Below are positions 12,121 through 24,954 of a DNA stretch of 64,000 bases, in pieces; position 1 is the stretch's first letter; the number at the start of each line of letters is the position of its first letter. The translations under genes and the position numbers were made by a program. The stretch covers positions 131,701,290 through 131,765,289 of the forward strand of contig OW121741.1 in the NCBI GenBank assembly GCA_933228675.1. Direction: 5' to 3'. The notes below the pieces were generated by a model, which had not been told where the DNA came from, ran no database searches, and saw only the letters and a program-made list of their open reading frames with translations. The DNA comes from Stomorhina lunata (Eukaryota; Arthropoda; Insecta; Diptera; Rhiniidae).

Positions 12121-12779
12121 TAGTACATCGTGTGATCTACTGGCCAATCGACTGCAAAGGTCTAACTTTTGTTGAATTATTGTACATGTGCAACGAAAAA
12201 ATGTCCGGATTTGAGGAACATAATCTGTTACTTCTTTTAAGCACATTTTATATTATAGTACCGATAAAACAGTAAAACACAGCTGACACTGCGACGATAC
12301 TCCCGAGACCATATATATTAAATTTTCGATCGTATATAGAAGTTATTAATGGAAAGTAGATAAGTTGGAGTAAAGTATGTCTTACACAGCTAAAGAAAGT
12401 CGAGACTTTTAAAAGCTTCTTTCGACACTTGTAAAATGTGTTTAGTCCAACGGACATTGCTCTAAATTTTCATGCACATGAAGAGTTTCTTATTCCTTAA
12501 TGTTTGGACCATCTATTGAATCTCACTTGCATTTAAATCGAAGTGCGAATACGTCATCTTTTGAAAATTGAGGTAAGGTCGGAGTTTAACGTATCTTTTA
12601 TGTTTCGATCTCCAAAATATTTGGCATATAATTGATAGAATATGAATGTCAAAAAGTATAGGAGAAAGATCGAACGAAGTCCGAATTAAAACTCGTTAAA
12701 TTATATCCCAACTATAACAAGTCTTATGGTGATATCTTTGAAAAGCTCAGTTTTGATAGAAGTGGCACACTCTATCAAA
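12121..12779. other. Unassigned sequence before the mariner remnant
   Basis: No gene is recognised. Part of it, from about 12640, may be the decayed 5' portion of the mariner remnant that follows, because the similarity to transposase fades rather than stops. The minus frame at 12248-12457 has no recognised motif. Confidence 0.3.
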
Positions 12780-13300
12780 TGTCTTGGAAATATCGAAATA
12801 ACTATAACTTTACTTATGAACGATGCTTTAGCGATTCGTCGCTAAAGATAAGAAAAAGCCAGGACACAGAACAAGCCATATTCCTACGTTTTAAAGCATT
12901 GAAATTTATTCAAAAGAAAGGAAATTATGTCCAATATGAATTAAAGCCGAACAATGTTAAATGGCGATTTTGCATGCCGGAAATTATGCTTGTAAAAAGA
13001 AGTCATTTCTGTACCTTATTTTTACTGATGAAGATAAATAGATACATAAAAATAGCCCATGATCAAAAAATCATGTCATGTGAAGCCCTGCCAATCAGCC
13101 GAAATAATGCCGAAGCCCAATATCTATGATGCGAAGAAAATGTTCTTCATTTGGTGGGATTTGTATTTATTGGTGTTTTGTATTATGAGCTATTGAAGTC
13201 GGGTCAGACGATCGCAGACCTGTACCGAAGGCAATTGATACGTTAAAAGGGAGCAATCAATGAAAAACGACCAGAGTATTCGACCAGATAAGAGGTTATA
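12780..13300 (+). pseudogene. Decayed Mos1-type (DD34D) mariner transposase fragment
   Basis: Across shifting frames the translation follows the mid-region of mauritiana/Mos1-type mariner transposases. It reads IQKKGNYVQYELKPNNVKWRF (linker after the helix-turn-helix domain), then TDEDK at the position of the first catalytic Asp (family TGDEKW), then a counterpart of the GHASTSTAKPN segment. The next parts are KMFFIWWD and GVLYYELLKSGQTI in another frame, then DLYRRQLIR and EKRPEY. The helix-turn-helix N terminus and the last catalytic Asp are not seen. At least two frameshifts make it inactive. It is unrelated to the rosa copies nearby. Confidence 0.8.
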
Positions 13301-13309
13301 ATCCTTAAT

Positions 13310-13550
13310 CATTAAATTTTTGGTGTAAATTTGAATTTTAAGTGAAAATTTGAATTTTGTTTTGTGAAAATTTGAATATTTAGTGAAAACTAAATTTTTA
13401 GTGAAAATTTTAGTTTTTTAGGAAAATTTGAATTTTTAGTAAAAACTTAAAATTTTAGTAAAAAATTAATTTTTTTGTGTATATTCGAATTTTTAGAAGA
13501 AATTTAAATTTTTAATGAAAATTTGAATTTTTAGTGAAAAATTTAATTTT
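13310..13550. repeat. Degenerate minisatellite I, ~18-bp phrases
   Basis: Loosely tandem phrases such as gtgaaaatttgaatttttag recur with many substitutions and small length changes. The wording is like that of 48630-49590 and 58986-61300. It abuts a non-LTR retrotransposon tail fragment on its right. Confidence 0.75.
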
Positions 13551-13552
13551 TA

Positions 13553-13625
13553 GTGATGAAGACGTCCGAAATTTCGATGGAAAGGCCAAGTGAAGGAAAA
13601 TCTTTTAAAAGTTGGCCTACGAAAT
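13553..13625 (+). pseudogene. Non-LTR retrotransposon C-terminal tail fragment
   Basis: The plus-strand translation reads RRPKFRWKGQVKENLLKVGL, which matches the end of RTE-like endonuclease/reverse transcriptases. That tail typically has a GRPxxRWxDQVExDLxxLG pattern. About 24 codons remain, followed by a stop. A related fragment lies at 24795-24900 (-), and 3' tails occur at 22790-22870 and 27130-27290. Confidence 0.55.
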
Positions 13626-13858
13626 TAGAGATGGGGCCAACGTGCCCCATCCATGGGGCACATTGCCAATAAGTTTGGTACAAAAAAGAAGTAAAAAAAT
13701 TGTTGTAATAAAGCAAATTTTTATTTCTATAAAGCTTTAATATACAAAACAAACAAGCCAAAAAATAATTCAAGTTCATTTCAAATGGATAAATTAAACA
13801 AAACAGTAAAAAATTCAGAGATCAAAATTTAAACTATTGGGCCTCTGTTAACATTGTA
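13626..13858. other. Short unassigned stretch with a GC-rich hairpin
   Basis: It contains a perfect 9-bp inverted repeat, GTGCCCCAT-CC-ATGGGGCAC (13642-13661), in otherwise AT-rich DNA. No gene is seen. It ends at the left edge of the rosa mariner. Confidence 0.5.
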
Positions 13859-13973
13859 CTGTGACATTTTTAGAGGTATAGAACTTCGAATTGAAATAAA
13901 ACACAAGAAAATCGTTTTAATGTCCATCAATTTGGCTTTATTGGAAGGATAATTTTATGCCATTAATGTTTAA

Positions 13974-15557
<1,584 letters not shown>

Positions 15558-16625
15558 ATATGATTTCGGGCATGTGGCCGCCGCGGCTGGCTCGAACAAA
15601 GCCAATTATACAGGTCCAATTTTCAACTACTTTTTCGAGCATATGGGGCCGTATGTTGGCAATAACGCCACGAATGTTGGCTTCCAAGTCCCCTAACGTT
15701 TCTGGTTTGTTGGCGTAGACGAGCGACTTCACATATCCCCAAAGAAAATAATCCAGTGGTGTCAAATCGCACAATCTTAGTGGCCAATTGACAGGTCCAT
15801 TCCGCGAAATTATGCGCTCATCGAATGTTTCCTTCAATAAATCAATTGTGACGTGCGTTGTGTGGCATGTAGCGCCGTCTTGTTGGAACCACAACTCATC
15901 CACATTCATGACATCCAATTGGGGAACAAAATACTCGGTTATCATGGCTCTATACCGGTCTCCATTTATGGTAACTGACTCTCCAGCATTATTTCGGAAG
16001 AAGTATGGCCCAATGACTCCACCAGCCCACACCAAACAGTCAGTTTTTGTGGATGTAATGGCGTCTCAACGGTCTCATGTGGATTATCTTCACTCCAAAT
16101 GCGGCAATTTTGCTTGTTGACGTAGCCATTCAACCAAAAATGAGCCTCATCACTGAACAAAATTTTGCGATGAAAATCAGCATCGAGATCAATCTCATTT
16201 TCGGCCCATACACCAAAATCACGACGCATTGCATGGTCTCGCGGCTTTAATTCTTGCACAAGCTGAATCTTGTAAGGTCGCAAGCCAAGATTTTTGCGCC
16301 AAATCTTCCATAAAGTTGATGGACAAAGCTCCAATTGCTGTGCACGGTGGCGAATCGATTCATTCGGGTCCTCTTCAACACTTTGCTCTACAGCGGCAAT
16401 TGTTTCTTCGGTGCGCATTGTTCGACGTCGCTGCGGATGCGTATTATCACATAGAGTAAACGTAGTGCGAAAACGATCCATGGTTAACCGAATTAATTGC
16501 TCTGATGGACGATTATGTCGACCATAAAATGGACGGAGCTTGCGGTAAACTTCGCGAACTGAACCATTATTTTCGAAATAAATTTGCACGATTTGCAAGC
16601 GTTGTTCTTTTGTCAACCTGTTCAT
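15558..16625 (-). pseudogene. rosa-type mariner transposase, copy 1, frameshifted
   Basis: Two overlapping minus-strand frames together cover the transposase. The N-terminal part (16625 down to about 15966) starts MNRLTKEQRLQIVQIYFENN. It has the helix-turn-helix DNA-binding region and the first catalytic motif FSDEAHFWLNGYVN. The C-terminal part (about 16035 to 15558) contains WFQQDGATCHTT with the second Asp and CDLTPLDYFLWGYVK with the third. There are 41 residues between the second and third Asp, which is the DD41D signature of the rosa group. A 7-bp deletion near 16030 causes the frameshift. The last codons (FKH-stop in copy 2) are replaced by element E1. I chose MNRL as start because it begins the conserved family sequence; an upstream in-frame ATG is at 16643. 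Not functional as it stands. Confidence 0.9.
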
Positions 16626-16737
16626 GATGAAATGGCAAACCAAACTAAATATTAATCACTTGACAGCTGACAAAATGGCCGCCAGTTAAAAAAGTGATGC
16701 CAACTTAAAGTTCTATACCTCAATAAAAAACACCCGA

Positions 16738-17651
16738 TAAAAACTATTTTTCACATAAGAAATAGATTTATTGATTAAAACTTAAAATATTTGTTCTCAA
16801 TTATATATCGTTTATTAAACTAATGAATAATTCCTTTGGATAACAAAAAACTAAGGAAAATATTACAAAATTACTTGTAGTAAAATATTTTTTTAGGATC
16901 TGTTGAAACAATAAATCACGCCTGATGTTTTAAATATGAAAGCTACAGAAGTCAAAATTTGAGATATAGAATATCAATGATAAACGAATATAAGATCGAT
17001 TACAGCATCAAAAAATATAAGTTAGTTTTCAAGAAAATAAGTGGTGGCAAATGCGCCCCTATGGCAAATGGTCCCCCTCCTACCCTACTATTTTTTAATG
17101 TATTTTTTTTAAAAATCTATTAAGTTAAATTTGTAGCATTATTTCAAGTATATATATTTTAGCGCATTTTTTTTATAAGAAAAATTTCAGAATATGCAGA
17201 AATTCACCTCTGTCCGGGCTAGTTTTTTCACATTACGCAGAAATATCTTTATTGTTCCTAAAAATATACATATTGTTTAGCAGACTTCAGTAGAACATAT
17301 TTTTTTTTTATTTTTTTCAGAACACTCTATTTCAAAGAGGCTACCCTTTTTTGAAAAGTGGTTAAAATACACGAAGAATAAAAAAAACTCGCGTGTATAT
17401 GACTACAACTCATCATCATTTTTACCTTGACTTGGTAAATATTTCCGCATCAATTAAAAAGGATTTCAGTACATGCATGTATTTTAGTTTTTGAAATATA
17501 TTTATCTAATTTAAACAAAATAACTCACACGAAAAATTAACCAAAAACTGTCAATAATAACTCAATATGACTACCACTATCTATAATCATCTTTACATAA
17601 CATAAAATAATTTTGTCCACCTAGCATGTTCTGCGCGACACACTGTGCAGT
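16738..17651. other. Unassigned AT-rich sequence
   Basis: No gene or tandem repeat is recognised. A more GC-rich string near 17045-17090 (ggcaaatgcgcccctatggc) stands out from the background and echoes the gccccat hairpin at 13642. It could be a terminus of an element I cannot define. Confidence 0.35.
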
Positions 17652-18427
17652 CCAGTAAGAAACAAGGTTTATTCTCAAATTGAGGATGATTTGAAAATAA
17701 ATATTTTTTCAAAGGTCAAACGTTTGATACTGATTTTGAACAAAAAGGAGATTTTATTCAAATCATTATCAAACCTCATTCTCAAAGGTTTTTCAAATGT
17801 GGATATCATCTACATGTGGAACATAAATAAAATGGCTTTGTATTTTTGTTATTTTTGAGTTTGTTTATTTTGTTTTTGAAAACGGTGCATCATTTTTGAA
17901 TTCTTTTGCTTAAAATATAATTTTTTTATTGTTAGGTACAAAAAAATTTAAGAAACAAAGAAAGTTTACTTATGCATATGAATATTGTTGAATTTTTAAT
18001 CTTGAAATTTTTTAAGCAAGGTTTTATGGTCAAATATGGATCAATTTTAAAAAATTTGAAAGAAATAACGAATTTCTTTGAAATGCAATGCCATTCCATT
18101 AAAATATCTTAAGCATTATTTTTTTTAACATAAATTTTTTAATATTTGAAAAAAATTTGAAATAAGGTTTGATATCAAATTTATATAACACCATTTTTCA
18201 AATTATTCTCAAATCATCTTAGGGTTTGATAATGATTTGAGAATAACCTTTATTCTCAATTTGAGAAACTTTCATTTTTCAAACGTTTATTCTAAAATGA
18301 ACCCTCATTTGAAAATGAATGTGAATCTCAAACATCTGTTCAGGTTTGAAAAAAGTTTGAAAAAAAACGTTTGATATCAAATGTAAAAGTCATCATATTT
18401 CAAACGTTTGACACTGCTCTTACTGGG
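17652..18427 (+). mobile_element. hAT-type MITE, copy A
   Basis: It runs from ccagtaagaaacaagg to gctcttactggg, a pair of terminal inverted repeats. Both subterminal regions hold TCAAACGTTTGA palindromes and ttctcaaat / tttgagaat words, candidate transposase-binding repeats. The sequence matches copy C (35309-36061) throughout and both ends of the longer copy B (30607-32256). No clear 8-bp target duplication is visible here. Confidence 0.85.
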
Positions 18428-20754
18428 AGTCAGATCTAGATCTACAGGTTAGTAGTGATCATGTAAATTTAGTGATCATTTAAATTTATGCCAACGGTAA
18501 ATCAGCTTAAACTGATATCAATGTATAATTCTAAAATTATTATAAAAATGCTTTAAACATGTTAAAATATTGTATGTTCGTTCTACTTAAATGAAAAAAA
18601 TGCATAATTTTTTTTTGAGGATTTTCCTAAACATAGAAATGTTTCTTTATAATGATTACAGAGGAGATATAATAAATAAAAATTCCCTCTAAAAGAAAAT
18701 CGATATTAATTTTTGCATTTAAATTCAAAATTTCCTACTACCAGAATTAAACGGATTTTTGCATTTAAATTCAAAATTTCCTACTACCAGAATTAAACGG
18801 ATTTGATATTTTTTCTAAAATAATCTACTATTTGTGAAACAATGTTACTGTGATCATTTCAATCTACTTAAATTATGAATATAACTGCAAAAAATTCCAC
18901 TTACATGATCAGACAGAAGAGGAAAAACAAAAATCACAAAACGGATGGGATCCAGTAAACCAGAGGAATTACCGCTGATATGATGAGATGACGGCGTCGA
19001 TGATTAGAAATCAATAAGAGACGTTTAAAGAAAAAATGATGACAATTATTTTGTGTTTTTCTTTTTTTTCTGCTGCTACTTGTATTAAATGTGTTTTATT
19101 GGTGTTGTTTAAACAAATGTAGCAGCAACAAACAATAAATTCATTGCATGCAAATTATGAATATCCGCAAAAACGATTTTTAAAACGAAATTAAATTGCA
19201 ATGAATGGTCAAAACACACACACTTTGACATGAATTGTTATTATAAAGCACTGGCACACACACACACACACACTCTCAAGCTTATAGACGGTTAAACAGG
19301 GAATTCAAACACTTTATGAGGAGAACGATCAAACGGATATCCGCTTTAGAGCAAAAAGAGTACTCACAGGTTGGAATGAATGAATGAATGGTTGGATGGG
19401 ATCGATTGTTGGGTTTGAATGGTTGGTTGTGAGGAACAACTAAAGTAGAGTTAAGAGTTAAAAGTTTAGTTTTGATTTAAACACACGCGGGGTTTTGTTG
19501 TTGTTGTTTTGTTTTTGCAAGAGGATGCTGAGGATGTTGTTACCAATAATGATTACAGCCATAAAACGGTAAAAACTCTTTAAAGGTGATCATTTAATGA
19601 AGTTTACTTCAAGTTTTGCTTTATTTAAAGTGTTTGTTTTTTCTTTTACAAGTTTAGAGGGCATCCTTTTCTTCTTGAGGAGTTAAGCAGAGAAAGACGG
19701 TCAGGCTTGGAGCAGTTTTGAGTTTTTCTTTTAATTATGTGATAACAAATTTTCCGGAAATTCAACATAAATCTTTTTAAATACCGTTGGTTAAGCTAAA
19801 CTTTTAATTAAGTTTTTAATTATTATTTATTTTAATGATTTTGCTTTTTAATTTCAAAATGTGGGAAATTTTTTTAAATTTTTTTAAGAGGAAGTTTTAG
19901 ATTTTTTTCTTAGAATTTGGAGTTTTAAAAAGTTATTTTTGTTTTGGGTTTAAGTTGAAAGAAGTTCCTTTATTTTTTAAATTGATTAAAATATTTTTAT
20001 ATTTTTTTTTTTCAATTGAAATATTTTCGTTTATTTGATTTCTTTTGTCGGAAATTTTGTAGAAAAAATTTTAGATTTCTTTTATGATTTTAGATTTTTT
20101 CTAATTTCGGAAATATTTTCTAATTGATTTTCAGTGGTTTAAAAGAGTTATTTTTTTTATTTTGGTTTAAGTCAGAAAATTTTAAAAAATTTTTTTAGTT
20201 GCTATTTTTTAATTTTTTAGGAAAAATTTTTTGTTTTTTTTATAGGAATAGTTTTTGTTAATATTTCAGGAATTTTTTTTGTTAATTTTTTTATAATTTT
20301 AGAAACGTATTTCGATTGATGGAATATTTGGAGTTTTGAAAAATTTAAGTTGTGTTTAGGTTTATATTTAAAAAAAAAGTATTTAATTTTTATTTTTTTT
20401 AAGATTTTTGAATTTTTTTAATTTTTTAGAATAAAATTTTTTATTTTTTTTTTATAATTTTAGAAATGTATTCAAATTTATGAATATTCGAAAAGAGTTT
20501 GAATTAGAAAAAAGTTCTATATTTTTAATTTTTTTTTAAGATTTTTTAAATTTAAAATTTTTGCCAAAAATTTTATTTGTTTTATAAATTTTTTATTGAT
20601 TCTGATGGTCTTATAATTTGTTTAAGTCTTTTGTTAGATTTAGGCGCTTTTATTTAATTATTGAGAGATGATCACTTTTTAATACACACTCACGCGACAC
20701 ATGATCATTAGGAAACTCTCAATTCAAATTCAAAAATTAGGAAACTCTTCAATT
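18428..20754. other. AT-rich non-coding stretch with simple repeats
   Basis: It contains a perfect 46-bp tandem duplication at about 18711-18803 (ttcctactaccagaattaaa occurs in both halves). There is a (CA)n run at 19254-19272 and short GGTTGGAT-like runs near 19385. From 19800 to 20650 it is extremely T-rich. No gene is recognised. Confidence 0.5.
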
Positions 20755-21335
20755 CAAATTTTCGACCTTCACAAAAATTAACGCGATCGTCTTTATTTTA
20801 TTTGAAATTGTCACCATAATGATTGCAATCTCCTTAACTTTAAGTTTTGATCATTAAAGTGATGATCGCGATCAGTTCTTTTATTTAATTTTTTTTTCAA
20901 GTTTTATTTTTTTTTCAAAATCAAAAATTTCTTGTTTAAGTTTTAAGATCACTTTAATCCTTATAAGAACATTCGAGTTCCCGATTAAATTTTCCGATCT
21001 TCACAAAAATTAACGTGATCATCACTATTTCAATGATCTCGATCGCCTTAATTCGTTTTTTGAGAATGATCGCTATCGGTTTGTTTTTCTTCTAAATATT
21101 TTTTTTTGCCAATATTTTAAGAGACTTTTTTTTCAATACAAAAATTTCTTGTCACAGTTTAGATCGAACACTTCAATTATTGGAAAAACTTAAAATTTTC
21201 CGTTACCGATTTAATTTTTTTGCTCGCAAAAATGAACACGATCGCCTTTTTCAAATTTTTAAGCGTCAATATAATGAACGCGTTTGTTTTTATTTCAATT
21301 TTGAATCATTATAATAATGATCGCGATCAGTTTTT
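20755..21335. repeat. Degenerate ~230-bp tandem repeat rich in GATC
   Basis: Three related blocks begin near 20761, 20992 and 21220 with variants of ttcacaaaaattaacgcgatcg. They continue through strings such as gatgatcgcgatcagttctt (20860) and aatgatcgcgatcagttttt (21310). Spacing is about 230 bp. GATC and CGATCG words are strongly over-represented against an AT-rich background. Function is unknown. Confidence 0.6.
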
Positions 21336-22019
21336 ATTTTTTTTTTAATTTTCTTTTTCAAAATTTTTTTTTTTAATTTTTTTGTTACAGTTTTAAGATC
21401 AATTACTTTTATATTTAATTCACGTCTACGTAAATAAGTAATTCCTTAAATTAAAAAATATGAACAATTTTTAGAAGAAGAATATCACTCAAATCAAAAA
21501 AAAGATAGTCTCAAAAATTGTATTAACTGGATTAACCCGTAATGACGACCATTCTCTACAGGTACGTGATGAAGTACTGAATTCAAAACAATCTTAACGC
21601 TTCAGCTTTACCCCAAAACAAAACAAAAATACAACCATCCATCCTAACAACAAAAACACAGCCATTAAAATACAACAAATAATAACAACAACAGAAAAAA
21701 AACTAAACGAGATCATACTCCACTCTAGTAACAAAAAAAAAACACACTCGCGTTGATCTAGCCAGAGCCAAAGATCCAGCCAAGTCTTTTCTACTGCTGT
21801 AGACTACGACGACTGTGTAGTAGCTTCCTATCTATTCATCTAGCTTAGAGTCAGTCTTAGAGCTTTGAAATAACGTCTCAGCAGCCGTTCAAAGCGATGT
21901 CTCAGAAAACAAGACATAACACCAACAACATCAACAGCCACAGTCAAAGCAACAAATGAAGAAGACAACAACGATCAACGACGAAGAATTGAGCTCATTT
22001 AAAACTCATGACTCTACAC
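21336..22019. other. UTR-like stretch before the hAT-like insertion
   Basis: From about 21590 the composition changes to CAA/ACA-rich sequence (caacaaataataacaacaac). It becomes less AT-rich at 21745-21990, with strings such as gtctcagcagccgttcaaag. This is how fly 5'-UTRs and promoter-proximal exons often look. It resumes at 23174 after the transposon. I see no convincing start codon with a long open frame. Confidence 0.3.
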
Positions 22020-23165
22020 TAGGGTTGCCATACACAAATCCTGAAAAAGCTGGACATAAGGAAAAAAAAGCTTGACAACCCAAAAATTATCTGGACATTA
22101 CGAGTAAAACACTTGCTTAATTTTCTTCGATGAATCTTTAAATTTTCGAATTGCAAGTACCGTAATTAGCCTCAGCGATATCAAGAGAAAATTAAATCGT
22201 CCGAGATCTGAAAAAAATTTTCAACAGAAAACACATGCTACTTGTATTTGTCGATGACATTAATATCATGGGATGCACATTGCGCGATTTAACGGCCGCC
22301 TTTTCATGTAAAGTAATTAAAACAAAACTGGTGGTTTCTACAAGCAGGCAATCGTCAAAAATTAGACCACATGTGATCGTTAAGAACTATAACTACGAGG
22401 TTGTAGAAGAATTTGTTTATCTTGGTACCGTCATCAACATAAATGACGACATAAGTTTCGAAATCAAGCGTAGAATCATAAGCAGATAGATTTTGAAATA
22501 AAGCTCTCTCTTCAAGAACTTAAACTATGCTCTTCAAAATGCTTATACTACCTGTGTTATTATATGGTGTTGAATCATGGGCACGTGCACAGGCAGAGGA
22601 ATGGAGTCTTAAGAGGAAGATTCTACGAAAAGTCTTCAGACCAGTTTGCATCAACAATGAATATCGAAATTGAATGAAGAATGAGCTGTATGAGTTATAT
22701 GTTGACATCGACATAGTAAAACGTATCAAAGAGCACTGGTTGCGTTGGTTAGGACATGTTGTGCAACAAAAGTATTCGAAAACGATCCCAAATGAACTCG
22801 TAAAAGAGAACGTCCGAAAATTCTTTGAATTGGAGCTCTGCCTTTAGCCTTAACAGGTTTTTGATTTAGGACATTTAAGTAGAGTACAATGGAGATATTT
22901 GATAGATGATCATTATATTACAAATTGAAATTGATCAAGCAATCAATTATTCGACGCATAAATCAATTAAGTAAAAAAGAAAAAAATACACTTTTGCAAA
23001 AGTTTTTATTGCGTATTTTTTCATAAAAATAGTTTTTCTTTAAAAATATTCAAAAAATTTCAAATCTTCACCTTTCAGCTGGACAAATTTTATTTTAGCT
23101 TGACACTGGACAAGCACTAAAAAAGCTGGACAATCCAGTCGAATCCAGCCTGACTGGCAACCCTA
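22020..23165. mobile_element. hAT-like element with 8-bp target duplication
   Basis: Terminal inverted repeats TAGGGTTGCCA (22020) and TGGCAACCCTA (ending 23165) are flanked by a perfect 8-bp direct repeat CTCTACAC (22012-22019 and 23166-23173). That duplication length, with a TAGGGTTG-type end, fits hAT elements. Subterminal copies of agctggaca / gcttgaca occur at both ends and may be transposase-binding sites. No transposase is present. The interior instead holds reverse-transcriptase sequence (22232-22870), so this is a non-autonomous element that carries or was invaded by a retrotransposon fragment. Confidence 0.85.
22232..22870 (+). pseudogene. Non-LTR reverse transcriptase C-terminal fragment
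   Basis: The first frame reads FVDDINIMGCTLRDLTAAFS, equivalent to the YADDIDIMG catalytic block with Ala changed to Val. It continues to EEFVYLGTVININDDISFEI, matching the EFVYLGS...SxEIKRRI segment after the palm. After about 22489, shifting frames still follow the family: a counterpart of LPVLLYGAESW near 22550, KILRKVF near 22620, ELYELYxDIDI near 22685 and HWLRWLGHVV near 22735. It ends in a tail of the type ggacatttaagtag. Several frameshifts and stops make it dead. Confidence 0.8.
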
Positions 23166-23173
23166 CTCTACAC

Positions 23174-23589
23174 TCTTTACTTAACAGTTTCTTTTACAGA
23201 AAGCACAAAAAAAAACAACAATAACAAAAAACTGTTACAATTACAAGCAATTCAAATCAACCGAAACAACCGCAACAACAACCTAAAACAACACCAACAA
23301 CAACCACATCATGATCATTACAAAATAATAACTAACTGATCACTGCCTTCATGGCAGCAGCAACCCAACTTCTCAGTTGCCTCAAACATTAGCATCACTA
23401 CTAACTGCTTAAACATTCACCTCCAAGAAGCTTCCAAATTGTTGAGCTTTAGCTATAACCTTAACTTAAAATCTAAAGGAAAAATAAAAAAAAAATCATC
23501 GGAAAAATAATAAGAAAAATCCATAACCACCAACCACTTCTCCCTTTTAACGAATTTCAAACTCAATGAATGAATTTTTTTCTTCTTTT
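23174..23589. other. CAA-rich UTR-like sequence
   Basis: It continues the UTR-like composition of 21590-22019 after the hAT-like element, with caacaacaacc and accaacaacaaccacat runs. No long open frame is seen. It is compatible with an untranslated exon or its surroundings, in either orientation. Confidence 0.3.
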
Positions 23590-23900
23590 TGGTCTTAAAC
23601 AACAGTTAACCCGTCTAGCTTCAGACGTCAGCTTCTAAGCCACTGCTCTGCTAAGCTTGACTTCAAATGCTGTCAGCTTCAGGTTTAGGAATTTCATTTA
23701 CTTTATTGTCGTCGTTGTAGTCGTCTTTGTTGCTGTTTTGTTTGCATCCGAAATTGGGTGGAGTATCTTCCGCCCAACATGTGTTTTAGCATGCTTTTTG
23801 TCAAGCTGATTTGTTGTTGTTGGGGTTTGAAGAGAGGAGGCTGAGAGAGAGAAAGAGAGAGAGCGATCCTCAAATCCAAAGAGTATACAACTGATCTCTG
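23590..23900. promoter_or_regulatory. GAGA-rich promoter-like region
   Basis: This stretch is the least AT-rich part of the neighbourhood. It contains a block gagaggaggctgagagagag followed by aaagagagagagcg (about 23830-23870), matching the GAGAG binding motif of GAGA factor, which is common at fly promoters. GTTGTTGTTG and gtcgtcgttg runs lie beside it. Read on the minus strand, the CT block would precede CAACAAC-rich, UTR-like sequence. A start site cannot be placed by eye. Confidence 0.3.
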
Positions 23901-24789
23901 ATTACATTAAAGAGCTTCGAAAAAAGAGAACTGATCTTTTATTCTAAGAAACAAAATTTGAGATGAAGCAAACTTTTAGCTAGAATTTAATTATCTGTTA
24001 CAATTGCGATCACCTTCTCCGTTACGGTTTCTTGAAGCAGGAAGAACCTTTAGAAATTGATCGTAATGCAATTAGTTTGAATGCCCACATACTCTTCTCG
24101 AAGGTTATTATTTTCAGAGGTTAGAAAAATAGTGGCGATTCGGCACCAAAAAGAACCGATATGCCCATTTTGTCGATAGGGAACACAATGGGCTCATCAT
24201 TCTACTTTCCTCTATACGGACATAGAGCAAAAAACAAAAGATTTTAAAGACGATAAGTCGAAGGATATTGAAGACTTGGATAGTAAATTTATTGAGACTT
24301 TTATTTAAGCACTTCGATGAAGCTTAAAACATTGTTCAATTGGAAATGATGGATGGATGTGATAGAGCCCATTGTCGAATCTTAATTCCTCAAGTTTAGA
24401 GCACAAGACAATGGCTGGGAAATTGTTCTACCTATTCTGAGTCATCCGCATCTGCTCATAGTCCACCTTCCATCTTATTCTGGAATCCTTATCCCAGCAT
24501 TCAGTGGCCAGTCTAAATGCCTTTATATTGCCCCACGTTGATCATCCTCATCTGCCCATATATTTTGCATATGTCCGAGGTCCACCTACTTATTTTAGAA
24601 TCCTTATCGAGGCGTGTGACCTTTTAAAAAATTTCTATATATTTCAACTAAAATTAACTAAATCTAATTTTGGCTAGAATATATAGAAACTTTTTGAAAG
24701 GTCACTATTCCCACATCTAATTCCGGGTTTTTGTGGTTTTCTCAAAAGATTAATATATGAAATTTGGATCTAATGATCGTCAGTACATA
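23901..24789. other. Unassigned sequence
   Basis: No gene or repeat is recognised. Near 24600-24700 an imperfect inverted repeat pairs aaatttctatatatttcaac with its approximate complement about 60 bp away. Confidence 0.35.
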
Positions 24790-24794
24790 CTTAT

Positions 24795-24905
24795 TTAAGA
24801 AATCCATGCGCTTCGATTTTGTGCGCAATTTTTTTTATTTCGTAGACCAAGCTTTAAAAGATTTTCTTTTACTTTGATTCCGAGTACCCTCGGGATCACG
24901 TGATA
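24795..24905 (-). pseudogene. Non-LTR retrotransposon C-terminal tail fragment
   Basis: The minus-strand translation reads VKENLLKLGLRN then NCAQNRSAWIS and a stop. This follows the C-terminal pattern QVExDLxKLGxRNWxxxAQxRxxWR of RTE-like retrotransposon proteins. The open frame extends upstream only because minisatellite E happens to be open there. It is nearly the same fragment as 13553-13625, and again a minisatellite lies directly on its 5' side. Confidence 0.6.
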
Positions 24906-24954
24906 TTCATTATTGACTGACAGTAATCCAAAGGTTTTTCGTAGAATCCTTTTT

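Noticed and set aside
15788..16527. Plus-strand frames opposite the rosa transposase (also 26103-26825)
   Set aside because: Antisense shadows of a transposase that is clearly readable on the minus strand.
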